From assembly GCA_934660915.1 (NCBI GenBank), contig CAKUIF010000009.1, positions 21,667-85,666 on the forward strand: a stretch of 64,000 nt of DNA, given 5' to 3'. Below are positions 1-7,403 of the stretch, piece by piece; position 1 is the first letter of the stretch; each line of letters opens with the position of its first letter. The position numbers and the translations under genes are program-made. The notes under the pieces are model-generated. The model was not told the DNA's origin, made no database searches, and saw only the letters and a program-made list of their open reading frames with translations. The stretch is from an uncultured Olsenella sp. (lineage in GTDB: Bacteria > Actinomycetota > Coriobacteriia > Coriobacteriales > Atopobiaceae).

Positions 1-1
1 G

Positions 2-415
2 GCTGCAAGCTCTCTCGACATCGCCCGCGTCGCCGCCGTCGCGGCCGACGACAAGAAGGCGACCGACATCCTCGTCATCGACCTCATCGGCACGACCGAC
101 GTCTGCGATTATTTCGTCATCTGCACCGGCGCGAACAACCGCCAGGTGGACTCCATCGTCGACGAGATTCGCGAGAAAATCTTCCAGAACTGCGGCGTCC
201 GACCCTTCTCTTGCGAAGGCCGCGAGGGCCTGAACTGGGTTCTTGTGGACTATGGCTCGGTCTGCGTCCACGTGTTCAACCCCGAGACGCGCGATTTCTA
301 CCGTCTCGAGCGTCTCTGGGGAGAGGCTCCCCGCGTGAAGCTCGACCTTGAGGGCGCGGCTCCCGTTGAGGATGCCGTCGCGTCTGCCGAGGAGACCGCC
401 GAGACTGCCGAGTAG
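2..415 (+). CDS. rsfS: Ribosomal silencing factor RsfS (5' end cut by window)
   Basis: RsfS (Iojap/DUF143 family) binds uL14 on the large ribosomal subunit and blocks subunit joining when nutrients are short. The frame is open from base 2, so the true start lies upstream of the window. The visible part covers nearly the whole domain: the helix-strand ending VIDLIGTTDVCDYFVI, the conserved NRQVDSIVDEI segment, and the GLNWVLVDYGSVCVHVF core strand. An acidic Ala/Glu-rich tail of about 25 residues follows. It is transcribed toward dinB and ends just before a strong hairpin. Confidence 0.93.
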   Translation, partial: AASSLDIARVAAVAADDKKATDILVIDLIGTTDVCDYFVICTGANNRQVDSIVDEIREKIFQNCGVRPFSCEGREGLNWVLVDYGSVCVHVFNPETRDFYRLERLWGEAPRVKLDLEGAAPVEDAVASAEETAETAE

Positions 416-452
416 GATATCCGGATTGCCGCTCGGAGGCTCATTTGCTTGA

Positions 453-484
453 GGGAGGGGGTGTCGTTCGCGACGCCCCCTCCC
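453..484. terminator. Bidirectional terminator between rsfS and dinB
   Basis: A 14-bp stem (453-466 with 471-484) is closed by a TTCG tetraloop and lies between convergent rsfS and dinB. Its position and symmetry suit termination from both sides. The T-run is weak, so strength is uncertain. Confidence 0.75.
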
Positions 485-509
485 TTGCTCTCTACCCGGA
501 CCGACCGGG

Positions 510-1763
510 CTACTTGCCTTGAGGCTGCGTGTCCGACACCCGGCCGTCGAAGCGCAGGTCCCTGCCGTAGCGCACGGCGGCATCCCCGAAGCGCGTCTTG
601 AGCTCGTCGCAGGCGCGGGAAAGCGCGCTTGCCTCCTCGTTCTTCTTTTCCTCGGGATCGGCAAAGAGCCCGAGCTGCAGCGGCTCGGGCTGGTCGAATC
701 CGGAGACGCCAACGCCCAAAAGCCGGACGCGCATTCCCGGGCTCCATAGCTGGGGGAGAAGGGCGAGCGCCTCTTTGCCGAACGCCCGCTCCTCATCGGT
801 GGGAGCCGAGAGCCTCGCCTGGGCAGACCTTCCCGTCATTGCGTCGTATTTGACCTTGAGCGTGACCGTGGAGCCCTTAAGGCCCTTCTTTCTAAGCCTT
901 GCTCCCACGATTCCGGCGATGTGCAGAATCGCGGCGCGAATCTCTGCCTCGTCGGTGAGGTCCTCACCGAAGGTCCTTTCGTTCGAGACGCTTTTCGGCT
1001 CTTCCGGATCCGACCTGCGCGCCACTTGGGAGCGCTCGAGGCCGGCGGCTCTTTGCACCATGCGGGGGCCGGACACGCCGAATGAGCGCTGCGCCTCGGC
1101 TTCGGGGAACCGGGAAAGCTGACCTAAGGTTCGAATGCCCATCGACTTGAGTTTTTCCTGCGTTGCCGAGCCGATGCCGCTCATGGAACCCACGGGCAAC
1201 GGCGCCAGGAAGGTCCTCTCGGTGCCGGGGAACACAACGGTGAGGCCGCGGGGCTTCTCGCGCTCAGACGCGATTTTAGCCACGGTCTTGTTCACGCCGA
1301 TGCCGATTGAGCAGGTTATGCCGAGCTCTGCGACGCGGGCCTGGATGCGGCGGCAGATGTCGACGGGGCTTTCGCGCGACCATCTGCCTGGGGTGACGTC
1401 GAAGAAAGCCTCGTCGATCGACACCTGCTCGACGAAGGGAGTCTCGTCGCAGAGAAACGACATCACCTTGTCGCTTACCTCGCGGTACCGAGCGAAGTTC
1501 CCGTGGGTCCAGATGGCTTGGGGACACAGGCGCTCGGCCTGATACGCGGGCATCGCCGAGTGGACGCCGTACCGGCGCGCCTCATAGGACGCCGTCGAGA
1601 CGACGCCGCGTTTCTTTGACGATCCGCCCACGATCACGGGCTTGCCGCGCCACTGGGGATGGTCGAGCTGTTCCACCGACGCAAAGAAGGCGTCGAGGTC
1701 AAGAAGCCCCACGGCCGGCCCCGTCCACGTGTCGAAGCGTTCTATGTCAGCCTTTTGTTGCAT
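510..1763 (-). CDS. dinB: DNA polymerase IV (Y-family translesion polymerase)
   Basis: Low-fidelity polymerase that copies past DNA lesions. At 417 residues it has the expected Y-family layout. Catalytic motif DLDAFFASVE is near residues 22-31, with the steric-gate Phe after DAF. SIDEAFFD at 115-122 supplies the second pair of metal-binding acids. Helix-hairpin-helix-like thumb sequence (GIGSATQEKLKSMGI) lies near 190-210, followed by a little-finger domain. The C-terminal region contains QLGLF, a typical beta-clamp binding motif. It is monocistronic and convergent with rsfS. No LexA-type operator was recognised upstream. Confidence 0.95.
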   Translation of the reverse strand: MQQKADIERFDTWTGPAVGLLDLDAFFASVEQLDHPQWRGKPVIVGGSSKKRGVVSTASYEARRYGVHSAMPAYQAERLCPQAIWTHGNFARYREVSDKVMSFLCDETPFVEQVSIDEAFFDVTPGRWSRESPVDICRRIQARVAELGITCSIGIGVNKTVAKIASEREKPRGLTVVFPGTERTFLAPLPVGSMSGIGSATQEKLKSMGIRTLGQLSRFPEAEAQRSFGVSGPRMVQRAAGLERSQVARRSDPEEPKSVSNERTFGEDLTDEAEIRAAILHIAGIVGARLRKKGLKGSTVTLKVKYDAMTGRSAQARLSAPTDEERAFGKEALALLPQLWSPGMRVRLLGVGVSGFDQPEPLQLGLFADPEEKKNEEASALSRACDELKTRFGDAAVRYGRDLRFDGRVSDTQPQGK

Positions 1764-1802
1764 GACGGGATTATACCCGCGTGCGGCTGCCCGCGGGATT
1801 CC

Positions 1803-3044
1803 TTAGGCGCGAAGGAGGACGTGGAAGGTCGTGCCGTCGGCAGCGGTGCTCTCTGCCCAGATTCTGCCCCCGCTCGCCTCGACGATGCTCTTTGCGATGG
1901 CCAAACCGAGCCCGAACCCGCCTGTCTCTTCTCGGCTGCGGGCTTTGTCGGTGCGGTAGAAGCGGTCAAAGATATGGCTCAGGTCCTCAGGGTCGATGGC
2001 GGCGCCGGCGTTGTTCACGCTCAGGTGGGCCCGCTTGCCCTCGCGTGAAAGCGACACCTTGACGGCGGACCCCTTGGCCGCGTACTTCGTGGCGTTGTCG
2101 AGCAGCGTGTGAACCACTCGGGAAAGCTGCCCCTTGTCGCCCTTCACCATGATTTTATCTGCCGTGTTGGAATCTATCCGGCATCCTCGCTCGAACGCCA
2201 CGGCGTCGAACTCCAGCGCCGACTCCTCGACCACGGCGGAAAGGTCGACGTCGACCATGGGCCCCGCCGCGGTCACGGTCCCCGCCTTCGCCTCGTCGGC
2301 GCGCGCGAGGGTAAGAAGGTCTTCCACTAGGCCCTTCATGTGGTCGGCCTCGTCGGCCGTGCTGTCTACCCAGCGCTTATCTTCCGTTGCGACGCCTTCT
2401 GATCGCTGGAGAATCTGCGTGTTGGCGATGATCACGGCGAGCGGGGTCTTGAGCTCATGGGACGCGTCGGATATGAACCGACGCTGCGCGTCCCAGGCTT
2501 TCTCTACCGGGCGCACGGCCCACGTCGCGAACCAGCGGCAGACGCCGTAGAGGAGCCCGAGGGAAACTATGAAGATGCTCAGGCTCGAGATCGCCTGCTT
2601 CTTCAGTGCCTGGTCACGCGAATAGGTGTCGCACAACGCGATTCTCAGGCCGTAGGTCGTCGTCTTTGTTGCCCAAGCAACGTGTCGCCCCATGTCGTAG
2701 CCGTGCGTGTCGCCAGAAGACATTGCTTGCTGGATAACCTCGTTCAGGTCATCCTCGTTTATGTCCACCGGCGACTCGGAGCGGCTGAGCATGACGCCTC
2801 CGCCCGAGACGTCCACCGTGATCGTGAGCATGCTGTCGGCGCCCACGGTTCCCTCGCGGTCTTTGGAGCCCATCGTCGGCGTGACCGCCATGCCGCGCTC
2901 GAGGCTTCGATCGAGAAGCGACATCGTGATGGAGCTCTGCGTGCCGCAGTTGGTTATGAAGGACATGACGAGGGCGAGCATAAGGATCGCGCTCGAAAGG
3001 CCGAGCGAGATGACGGTGAACTGCCGCTTGAGCTTGTCGAGCAT
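1803..3044 (-). CDS. Two-component sensor histidine kinase
   Basis: Membrane sensor kinase of the EnvZ/PhoR class, 413 aa, partner of the response regulator just upstream. TM1 is about residues 8-32 and TM2 about 150-175, enclosing an extracytoplasmic sensor of roughly 115 residues. The dimerisation/phosphoacceptor motif is SDASHELKTPLAV. The ATPase domain carries the N box (LLDNATKYA) and G box (GFGLGLAIAKSIVEA). It starts 24 bases after the regulator gene, so the two are one operon. The ligand cannot be told from sequence. Confidence 0.93.
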   Translation of the reverse strand: MLDKLKRQFTVISLGLSSAILMLALVMSFITNCGTQSSITMSLLDRSLERGMAVTPTMGSKDREGTVGADSMLTITVDVSGGGVMLSRSESPVDINEDDLNEVIQQAMSSGDTHGYDMGRHVAWATKTTTYGLRIALCDTYSRDQALKKQAISSLSIFIVSLGLLYGVCRWFATWAVRPVEKAWDAQRRFISDASHELKTPLAVIIANTQILQRSEGVATEDKRWVDSTADEADHMKGLVEDLLTLARADEAKAGTVTAAGPMVDVDLSAVVEESALEFDAVAFERGCRIDSNTADKIMVKGDKGQLSRVVHTLLDNATKYAAKGSAVKVSLSREGKRAHLSVNNAGAAIDPEDLSHIFDRFYRTDKARSREETGGFGLGLAIAKSIVEASGGRIWAESTAADGTTFHVLLRA

Positions 3045-3068
3045 TGGGTTTCTCCTCGCGCGCGGGGA

Positions 3069-3740
3069 CTAGAGCACCTCTAGGCGGTATCCGAGCATAC
3101 GGAGCGTGGTGACCTGCACCTTCGAGCCGATGTGGGAGAGCTTCTTGCGGATGAACGAGACGTAGGCCTCCACCGAGTTCTCCGATGCCTCGCCGTCGGT
3201 TCCCCAGACGCGGGTAAGAAGGTCCTGCTTGGACACGACGCGCGACGATGAGCCCATAAGAATGCTCAGAACCTCGAACTCCTTGCCGGATAGGTGCACG
3301 GACTTCTCGGCGCACGAAAGGTCGTGGGTATTGAGGTCGAGCCTGATGTCGGCGAACTTGATCTCGTCGATAAGGACGTCGCCGCGGCGGCGGGTGAGCG
3401 CGCGCAGGCGCGCGAGGAGCTCGGGGGCCTCGAAAGGCTTCGTCATGTAGTCGTCGGCCCCCGAATCGAGGCCGCGCACCTTGTCCTCGGTGGAGGTTCG
3501 CGCGGTGAGCATGAGAACGGGCGTGGAGACGCCGGCGTGGCGCATCTTGTTCACGACGTCGTAGCCGCTCATCCCGGGAAGCATGACGTCGAGGACAATG
3601 GCGTCGTAAAGCCCGCTTTTCGCGCAGGTGAGGCCGGCCTTGCCGTCGTAGGTGGCCTCGGCGTTGTATCCTTCATCTTCAAGTATCTTCACGATGGCGT
3701 CGGCGAGGTTCCTCTCGTCTTCAACTACGAGCACGTTCAT
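3069..3740 (-). CDS. OmpR/PhoB-family response regulator
   Basis: DNA-binding response regulator of 223 aa, first gene of the two-component operon. The receiver domain (1-120) has the acidic pocket (VVEDE), phosphoacceptor Asp in AIVLDVMLPGMSGYD, and the conserved Lys in MTKPFEAPELLARL. The winged-helix domain (about 130-223) contains LSGKEFEVLSILM and VVSKQDLLTRVWG, typical of OmpR-type DNA binding. It is divergent from rpsP across about 230 bases. Regulatory targets are unknown. Confidence 0.94.
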   Translation of the reverse strand: MNVLVVEDERNLADAIVKILEDEGYNAEATYDGKAGLTCAKSGLYDAIVLDVMLPGMSGYDVVNKMRHAGVSTPVLMLTARTSTEDKVRGLDSGADDYMTKPFEAPELLARLRALTRRRGDVLIDEIKFADIRLDLNTHDLSCAEKSVHLSGKEFEVLSILMGSSSRVVSKQDLLTRVWGTDGEASENSVEAYVSFIRKKLSHIGSKVQVTTLRMLGYRLEVL

Positions 3741-3864
3741 ATCCGCTCCTTATCTTTCAGGCACCTGAGCTTTTCTGGGGCATATGCTACCCGGCACCGC
3801 TTAAAAAGCCCTGAAGCGGGTGTGCCCCCGCCCGCATTCACGGAGGGTTCACAAAAACTGCACC

Positions 3865-3892
3865 TTGCGCACCAAAACAGATGTCGTAAGAT
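3865..3892 (+). promoter_or_regulatory. Candidate sigma-70 promoter for the rpsP operon
   Basis: TTGCGC (3865-3870), a 16-base spacer, then TAAGAT (3887-3892), about 78 bases before the rpsP start. It faces the ribosomal protein operon and is the best match in the divergent intergenic region. Confidence 0.5.
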
Positions 3893-3969
3893 GAATAACT
3901 GTTTGTGGGCCTGCGGCGCGGCCCGACCTTATCTACTTCGCGCGCCGCTTGTTATGAAGGAGTTTTACC

Positions 3970-4323
3970 TTGGCAGTCAAGATTCGCCTGGCCCGTCACG
4001 GTGCCAAGAAGCGCCCGTACTACCGCGTCGTCGTCGCCGATAGCCGCATGCCCCGCGACGGCCGTTACATCGAGCAGGTCGGCCGCTACAACCCGCTGAC
4101 CAACCCCAAGACCATCGAGATCAACCTCGAGAAGGTCGACGAGTGGACCGCCAAGGGCGCCCAGCTCTCCAACGCCGTCGAGCACCTCGTTGCCATCGTG
4201 CGCGAGGGCGAGCCCGTCAAGCAGGAGAAGAACAAGATCTCCAAGAAGGCTGCCGCCAAGGCCGCTGCCGCCGCTGAGGCCGCCGCTGAGGCTGCCGCTG
4301 AGGCCGCTGCCGACGCCGAGTAG
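3970..4323 (+). CDS. rpsP: 30S ribosomal protein bS16
   Basis: Small-subunit protein needed for 30S assembly. The N-terminal 80 residues are the conserved bS16 core (MAVKIRLARHGAKKRPYYRV, DGRYIEQVGRYNP). A lysine/alanine-rich tail brings it to 117 aa, longer than the usual 80-90; such tails occur in actinobacteria. The TTG start is chosen because AAGGAG lies at 3957-3962 and the translation begins exactly at the family N-terminus. First gene of the rpsP-khpA-rimM-trmD-lepB run. Confidence 0.96.
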   Translation: MAVKIRLARHGAKKRPYYRVVVADSRMPRDGRYIEQVGRYNPLTNPKTIEINLEKVDEWTAKGAQLSNAVEHLVAIVREGEPVKQEKNKISKKAAAKAAAAAEAAAEAAAEAAADAE

Positions 4324-4328
4324 TCTCC

Positions 4329-4622
4329 ATGGAGACCACCGAAAGCGTTGAGCTCTCGGGCACGGACTCCGAGGAGATGCCCTCCGATAAGGTTGCCGAT
4401 CTGGTCGAGTACATTGTCTGCGGCCTTGTGGACGATGAGGACTCCGTGTCCCTCGACGTGACGGACTCCGAGAACGGGGCGCTCATTGAGGTGAGCTGCT
4501 CCGAGGAGGACGCAGGTCGCGTGATCGGCCGGAAGGGCCGCACCATCAAGGCTATTCGCACCCTCGCGCGCGCCCTCGGGCAGCGTGTGGGCACCGAGGT
4601 CGAGGTCGAGGTCCTAGGGTAG
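4329..4622 (+). CDS. khpA: KhpA, KH-domain RNA-binding protein
   Basis: Small KH-domain protein (97 aa) that in other Gram-positives pairs with KhpB and binds RNA affecting cell division and elongation. The KH signature GRVIGRKGRTIKAIRTLARA contains the GxxG loop (GRKG) that grips nucleic acid. An acidic N-terminal stretch of about 20 residues precedes the domain. Placement between rpsP and rimM, with 5- and 4-base gaps, is the classic location. Confidence 0.92.
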   Translation: METTESVELSGTDSEEMPSDKVADLVEYIVCGLVDDEDSVSLDVTDSENGALIEVSCSEEDAGRVIGRKGRTIKAIRTLARALGQRVGTEVEVEVLG

Positions 4623-4626
4623 GTTC

Positions 4627-5154
4627 ATGCGAGAGCGTTTTAGATGCATAGCCCGTGTGGTCAAGCCGCACGGAAAGCGTGGGGAGGTCGTGACGGTTCC
4701 CGTTCACGGCCTTCCCGCCGTATTGAGAGAGGGGCTGGACGTCTGTGTCGTCCCGCCCCTGCTCAAGGTTGACCGTTGGCACACGGTCGAGTCGTGCGCC
4801 GCCGACGATCGCGAGGGCTGCCTTGTGGCCCTGTCCGGCGTGGGCACCATCGACGCGGCCTCGGAGCTTCGCGGACGGTACCTTCTTGCCCGCGAGGCCG
4901 ATCTTCCCGAAGATCTCGAGCTGCACGACGCCGAGCGGCTCTGTGGGCGCGATGTCGCCGACGTCGCCGCGGGGCCTCTTGGCCGCATCACCGAGGTCAT
5001 GCGCGGCCCCGCGAACGATGTGTGGGTCATTCGCGATGGAGAGCGCGAGCTTCTGCTGCCCGTGATCGGCTCCGTCGTTCGCGAGGTTTCCCCGGAGGGC
5101 CCCATCACGGTCGACGCCTCCGGTTTCCTTGGCGATTGGGGTGAGGGCTCTTGA
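4627..5154 (+). CDS. rimM: 16S rRNA processing protein RimM
   Basis: Assembly factor that helps mature the head of the 30S subunit and binds uS19. The 175-aa protein shows the usual two parts: an N-terminal barrel (RCIARVVKPHGKRGEVVTVPV) and a C-terminal PRC-barrel (PLGRITEVMRGPANDVWVIR, LLPVIGSVVREV). It overlaps trmD by four bases (TTGA), which implies translational coupling. Confidence 0.93.
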   Translation: MRERFRCIARVVKPHGKRGEVVTVPVHGLPAVLREGLDVCVVPPLLKVDRWHTVESCAADDREGCLVALSGVGTIDAASELRGRYLLAREADLPEDLELHDAERLCGRDVADVAAGPLGRITEVMRGPANDVWVIRDGERELLLPVIGSVVREVSPEGPITVDASGFLGDWGEGS

Positions 5155-5903
5155 TATTCGAGACCATCTCCGTTTTCCCCGGCGTCTTCGATTCCTATCT
5201 CTCCGCCTCGATCATGGGCCGCGCCGCGAACGCCGGAATCGCCGAGTTCGAGCATCACGATCTGCGCGACTGGACGCATGACCGTCACCGAACGGTGGAC
5301 GACGCCCCCTTCGGCGGCGGCCAGGGCATGCTGATGAAGCCGGCCCCCATCTTCGAGGCCGTCGAGGCGGTCCGTGCCGCGCGTCCTGAGCCTGCCCACA
5401 TCGTGTTCTTCTCTCCAGTAGGGGAGCCGTACACGCAGCGCTGCGCGGAGAGGCTCTCCTCGCAGGAGCGCGTCATCTTCGTCTGCGGCCGTTATGAGGG
5501 CATGGACGAGAGGTGCTACTCCCTCGCGGACGACGTGTTTTCGCTCGGAGACTACGTTCTTACGGGCGGCGAGCTGCCGGCGATGGTCGTCATCGACTCG
5601 GTTGTGCGCCTGCTTCCCGGCGCCTTGGGCGACGACATGAGCGCCGTCGACGAGTCCTTCTCGCCAACCGGCCTGCTTGAGTACGCGCAGTACACGCGCC
5701 CTGCGAGCTTTGCTGGCATGGACGTGCCCGAGGTCCTTCTTTCCGGGGACCATGCCAAGGTCGATGCCTGGAGGCGCAAAAACGCCGTCGAGCGAACCGC
5801 GCTTTGGCGCCCGGACATGCTCGAGGCGGCTGAGCTCACCGACGAGGAGCGGGAGCTTGCGGCCCGCGTGGCTTGCGAGGGGGAGGTGCGCCTCGATGGG
5901 TGA
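5151..5903 (+). CDS. trmD: tRNA (guanine-N1)-methyltransferase TrmD
   Basis: Makes m1G37 in tRNAs using S-adenosylmethionine, which prevents +1 frameshifting. The 250-aa protein has the SPOUT trefoil-knot motifs VCGRYEGMDER and LGDYVLTGGELPAM, and the N-terminal IFETISVFPGVFDSYL. It starts with TTG, overlapping the rimM stop, and its own stop overlaps the lepB start by 8 bases. Confidence 0.95.
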   Translation: MIFETISVFPGVFDSYLSASIMGRAANAGIAEFEHHDLRDWTHDRHRTVDDAPFGGGQGMLMKPAPIFEAVEAVRAARPEPAHIVFFSPVGEPYTQRCAERLSSQERVIFVCGRYEGMDERCYSLADDVFSLGDYVLTGGELPAMVVIDSVVRLLPGALGDDMSAVDESFSPTGLLEYAQYTRPASFAGMDVPEVLLSGDHAKVDAWRRKNAVERTALWRPDMLEAAELTDEERELAARVACEGEVRLDG

Positions 5904-6456
5904 TAAAGACAAGGGCCAAAGCCCGGCGCGGTCGCTTTTCGACGTGGTCGCCACTGTGGTCATCGCAGTGCTGGCGGCTTTTCTTCTGCGGACGTTCGTC
6001 ATCGGCGTCTACGTCGTGCCGACCGGCTCCATGCTCGACACCATCCAGGAGGGCGACATGCTCGTCGGCGAGAAGGTCACCTTGAGGTGGGACGCGCCGT
6101 CGGTGGGCGACGTCGTTACCTTCGACAGCCCCCTCGAGTCCGGCACTGTTTTGATCAAGCGCGTCGTCGCCTGCGAGGGCCAGGTCATCGACCTGCGCGG
6201 TGGGGTGCTCTACGTCGACGGCGTGGCGCAGGACGAGCCCTACACCGAAGGCAAGCCCACGGAGTCGCTCTCGAATCTCCAGGGTTCCGCGCAGATCCAG
6301 TACCCCTACACCGTTCCCGACGGCTGTGTGTTCTGCATGGGCGACAACCGCACCAACTCACTTGATTCGCGTTATTTCGGCCCTGTCTCGGTGGATGCCG
6401 TATCATCGAAGGGTCTGTTCATCTACTGGCCGCTCACCGACGTCGGACCGCTCTAG
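5896..6456 (+). CDS. lepB: Signal peptidase I
   Basis: Membrane peptidase that removes signal peptides from exported proteins. The ATG at 5896 gives 186 aa with a single TM segment at about residues 15-38. The catalytic Ser45 lies in PTGSMLDT and the general-base Lys88 in LIKRVVA. The later family boxes GDNRTNSLDSRYFG and the short linker before them are intact. The longer upstream frame lies inside trmD and has no ribosome site of its own, so it is excluded. Last gene of the rpsP operon. Confidence 0.93.
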   Translation: MGDKDKGQSPARSLFDVVATVVIAVLAAFLLRTFVIGVYVVPTGSMLDTIQEGDMLVGEKVTLRWDAPSVGDVVTFDSPLESGTVLIKRVVACEGQVIDLRGGVLYVDGVAQDEPYTEGKPTESLSNLQGSAQIQYPYTVPDGCVFCMGDNRTNSLDSRYFGPVSVDAVSSKGLFIYWPLTDVGPL

Positions 6457-6491
6457 GCGCCGGGGGCACGGCAAGAAGAAGGAAGCATCTC

Positions 6492-7403
6492 ATGAACAAG
6501 TCCGCGCTTACGTTCCAGGACATGATCCTCGAGCTCGAGCGGTACTGGGCCGGCCACGGCTGCACCGTGATGCAGCCCTATGACTCCGAGGTCGGAGCCG
6601 GTACCTTCCACACCGCCACCACGCTGCGCAGCCTCGGCCCCAACGCCTGGCGCACCTGCTACCCGCAGCCCTGCCGCCGCCCCGCGGACGGCCGCTACGG
6701 CGAGAACCCCAACCGCATGCAGCACTACTATCAGTTCCAGGTCATCCTGAAGCCTTGCCCGGTCGACTCCCAGGACCTCTACCTGGGCTCGCTCAAGGCC
6801 ATCGGCCTCGACCCCGCCGAGCACGACGTGCGTTTCGTCGAGGACGACTGGGAGAGCCCGACGCTCGGCGCCTGGGGCCTCGGCTGGGAGGTCTGGATGG
6901 ACGGCATGGAGGTCACGCAGTACACGTACTTCCAGCAGGTCGGCGGCATCGAGGTCGACCCCGTTCCCGTGGAGATCACCTACGGCCTCGAGCGCATCGC
7001 GATGTACGCGCAGGGCGTCGACTCCGTCTACGACCTGATTTGGTCCTACCTGCCCGACGGCACGCCCATGACCTACGGCGACGTCTTCCACGAGAACGAG
7101 GTCGAGTTCTCGACCTACAACTTCGAGGTCGCCGACGTCGAGATGATGCGCCGCAAGTTCGATGAGTATGAGGCCGAGTGCCACTCCTGCCTCGACCGCA
7201 AGCTGCCGCTTCCCGCCTACGACTGCGTCATGAAGTGCAGCCACGCGTTCAACATCCTCGACGCTCGCGGGGCCATCTCGGCCACCGAGCGCGCCAACTA
7301 CATCCTGCGCGTCCGCGCAGTCGCCAAGGCCTGCTGCGAGAGCTATCTCGCCGAGGTGGCTGGCAAGAAGGACACGTATTCCACGAAGGGCGAGGTGGCC
7401 TAA
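6492..7403 (+). CDS. glyQ: Glycine--tRNA ligase alpha subunit
   Basis: Catalytic subunit of the bacterial alpha2beta2 glycyl-tRNA synthetase. The 303-aa length and near-invariant N-terminus (LTFQDMILELERYWAGHGC, QPYDSEVGAGTFHTAT) are diagnostic. ERIAMYAQGVDSVYDL belongs to the class II active site region. Its stop directly abuts the glyS start, so the subunits are co-translated. No T-box leader was found in the 35-base gap from lepB. Confidence 0.97.
   Translation: MNKSALTFQDMILELERYWAGHGCTVMQPYDSEVGAGTFHTATTLRSLGPNAWRTCYPQPCRRPADGRYGENPNRMQHYYQFQVILKPCPVDSQDLYLGSLKAIGLDPAEHDVRFVEDDWESPTLGAWGLGWEVWMDGMEVTQYTYFQQVGGIEVDPVPVEITYGLERIAMYAQGVDSVYDLIWSYLPDGTPMTYGDVFHENEVEFSTYNFEVADVEMMRRKFDEYEAECHSCLDRKLPLPAYDCVMKCSHAFNILDARGAISATERANYILRVRAVAKACCESYLAEVAGKKDTYSTKGEVA

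Noticed and set aside
6457..6491. T-box or glycine riboswitch before glyQ
   Set aside because: The 35-base gap is too short and carries no T-box sequence.
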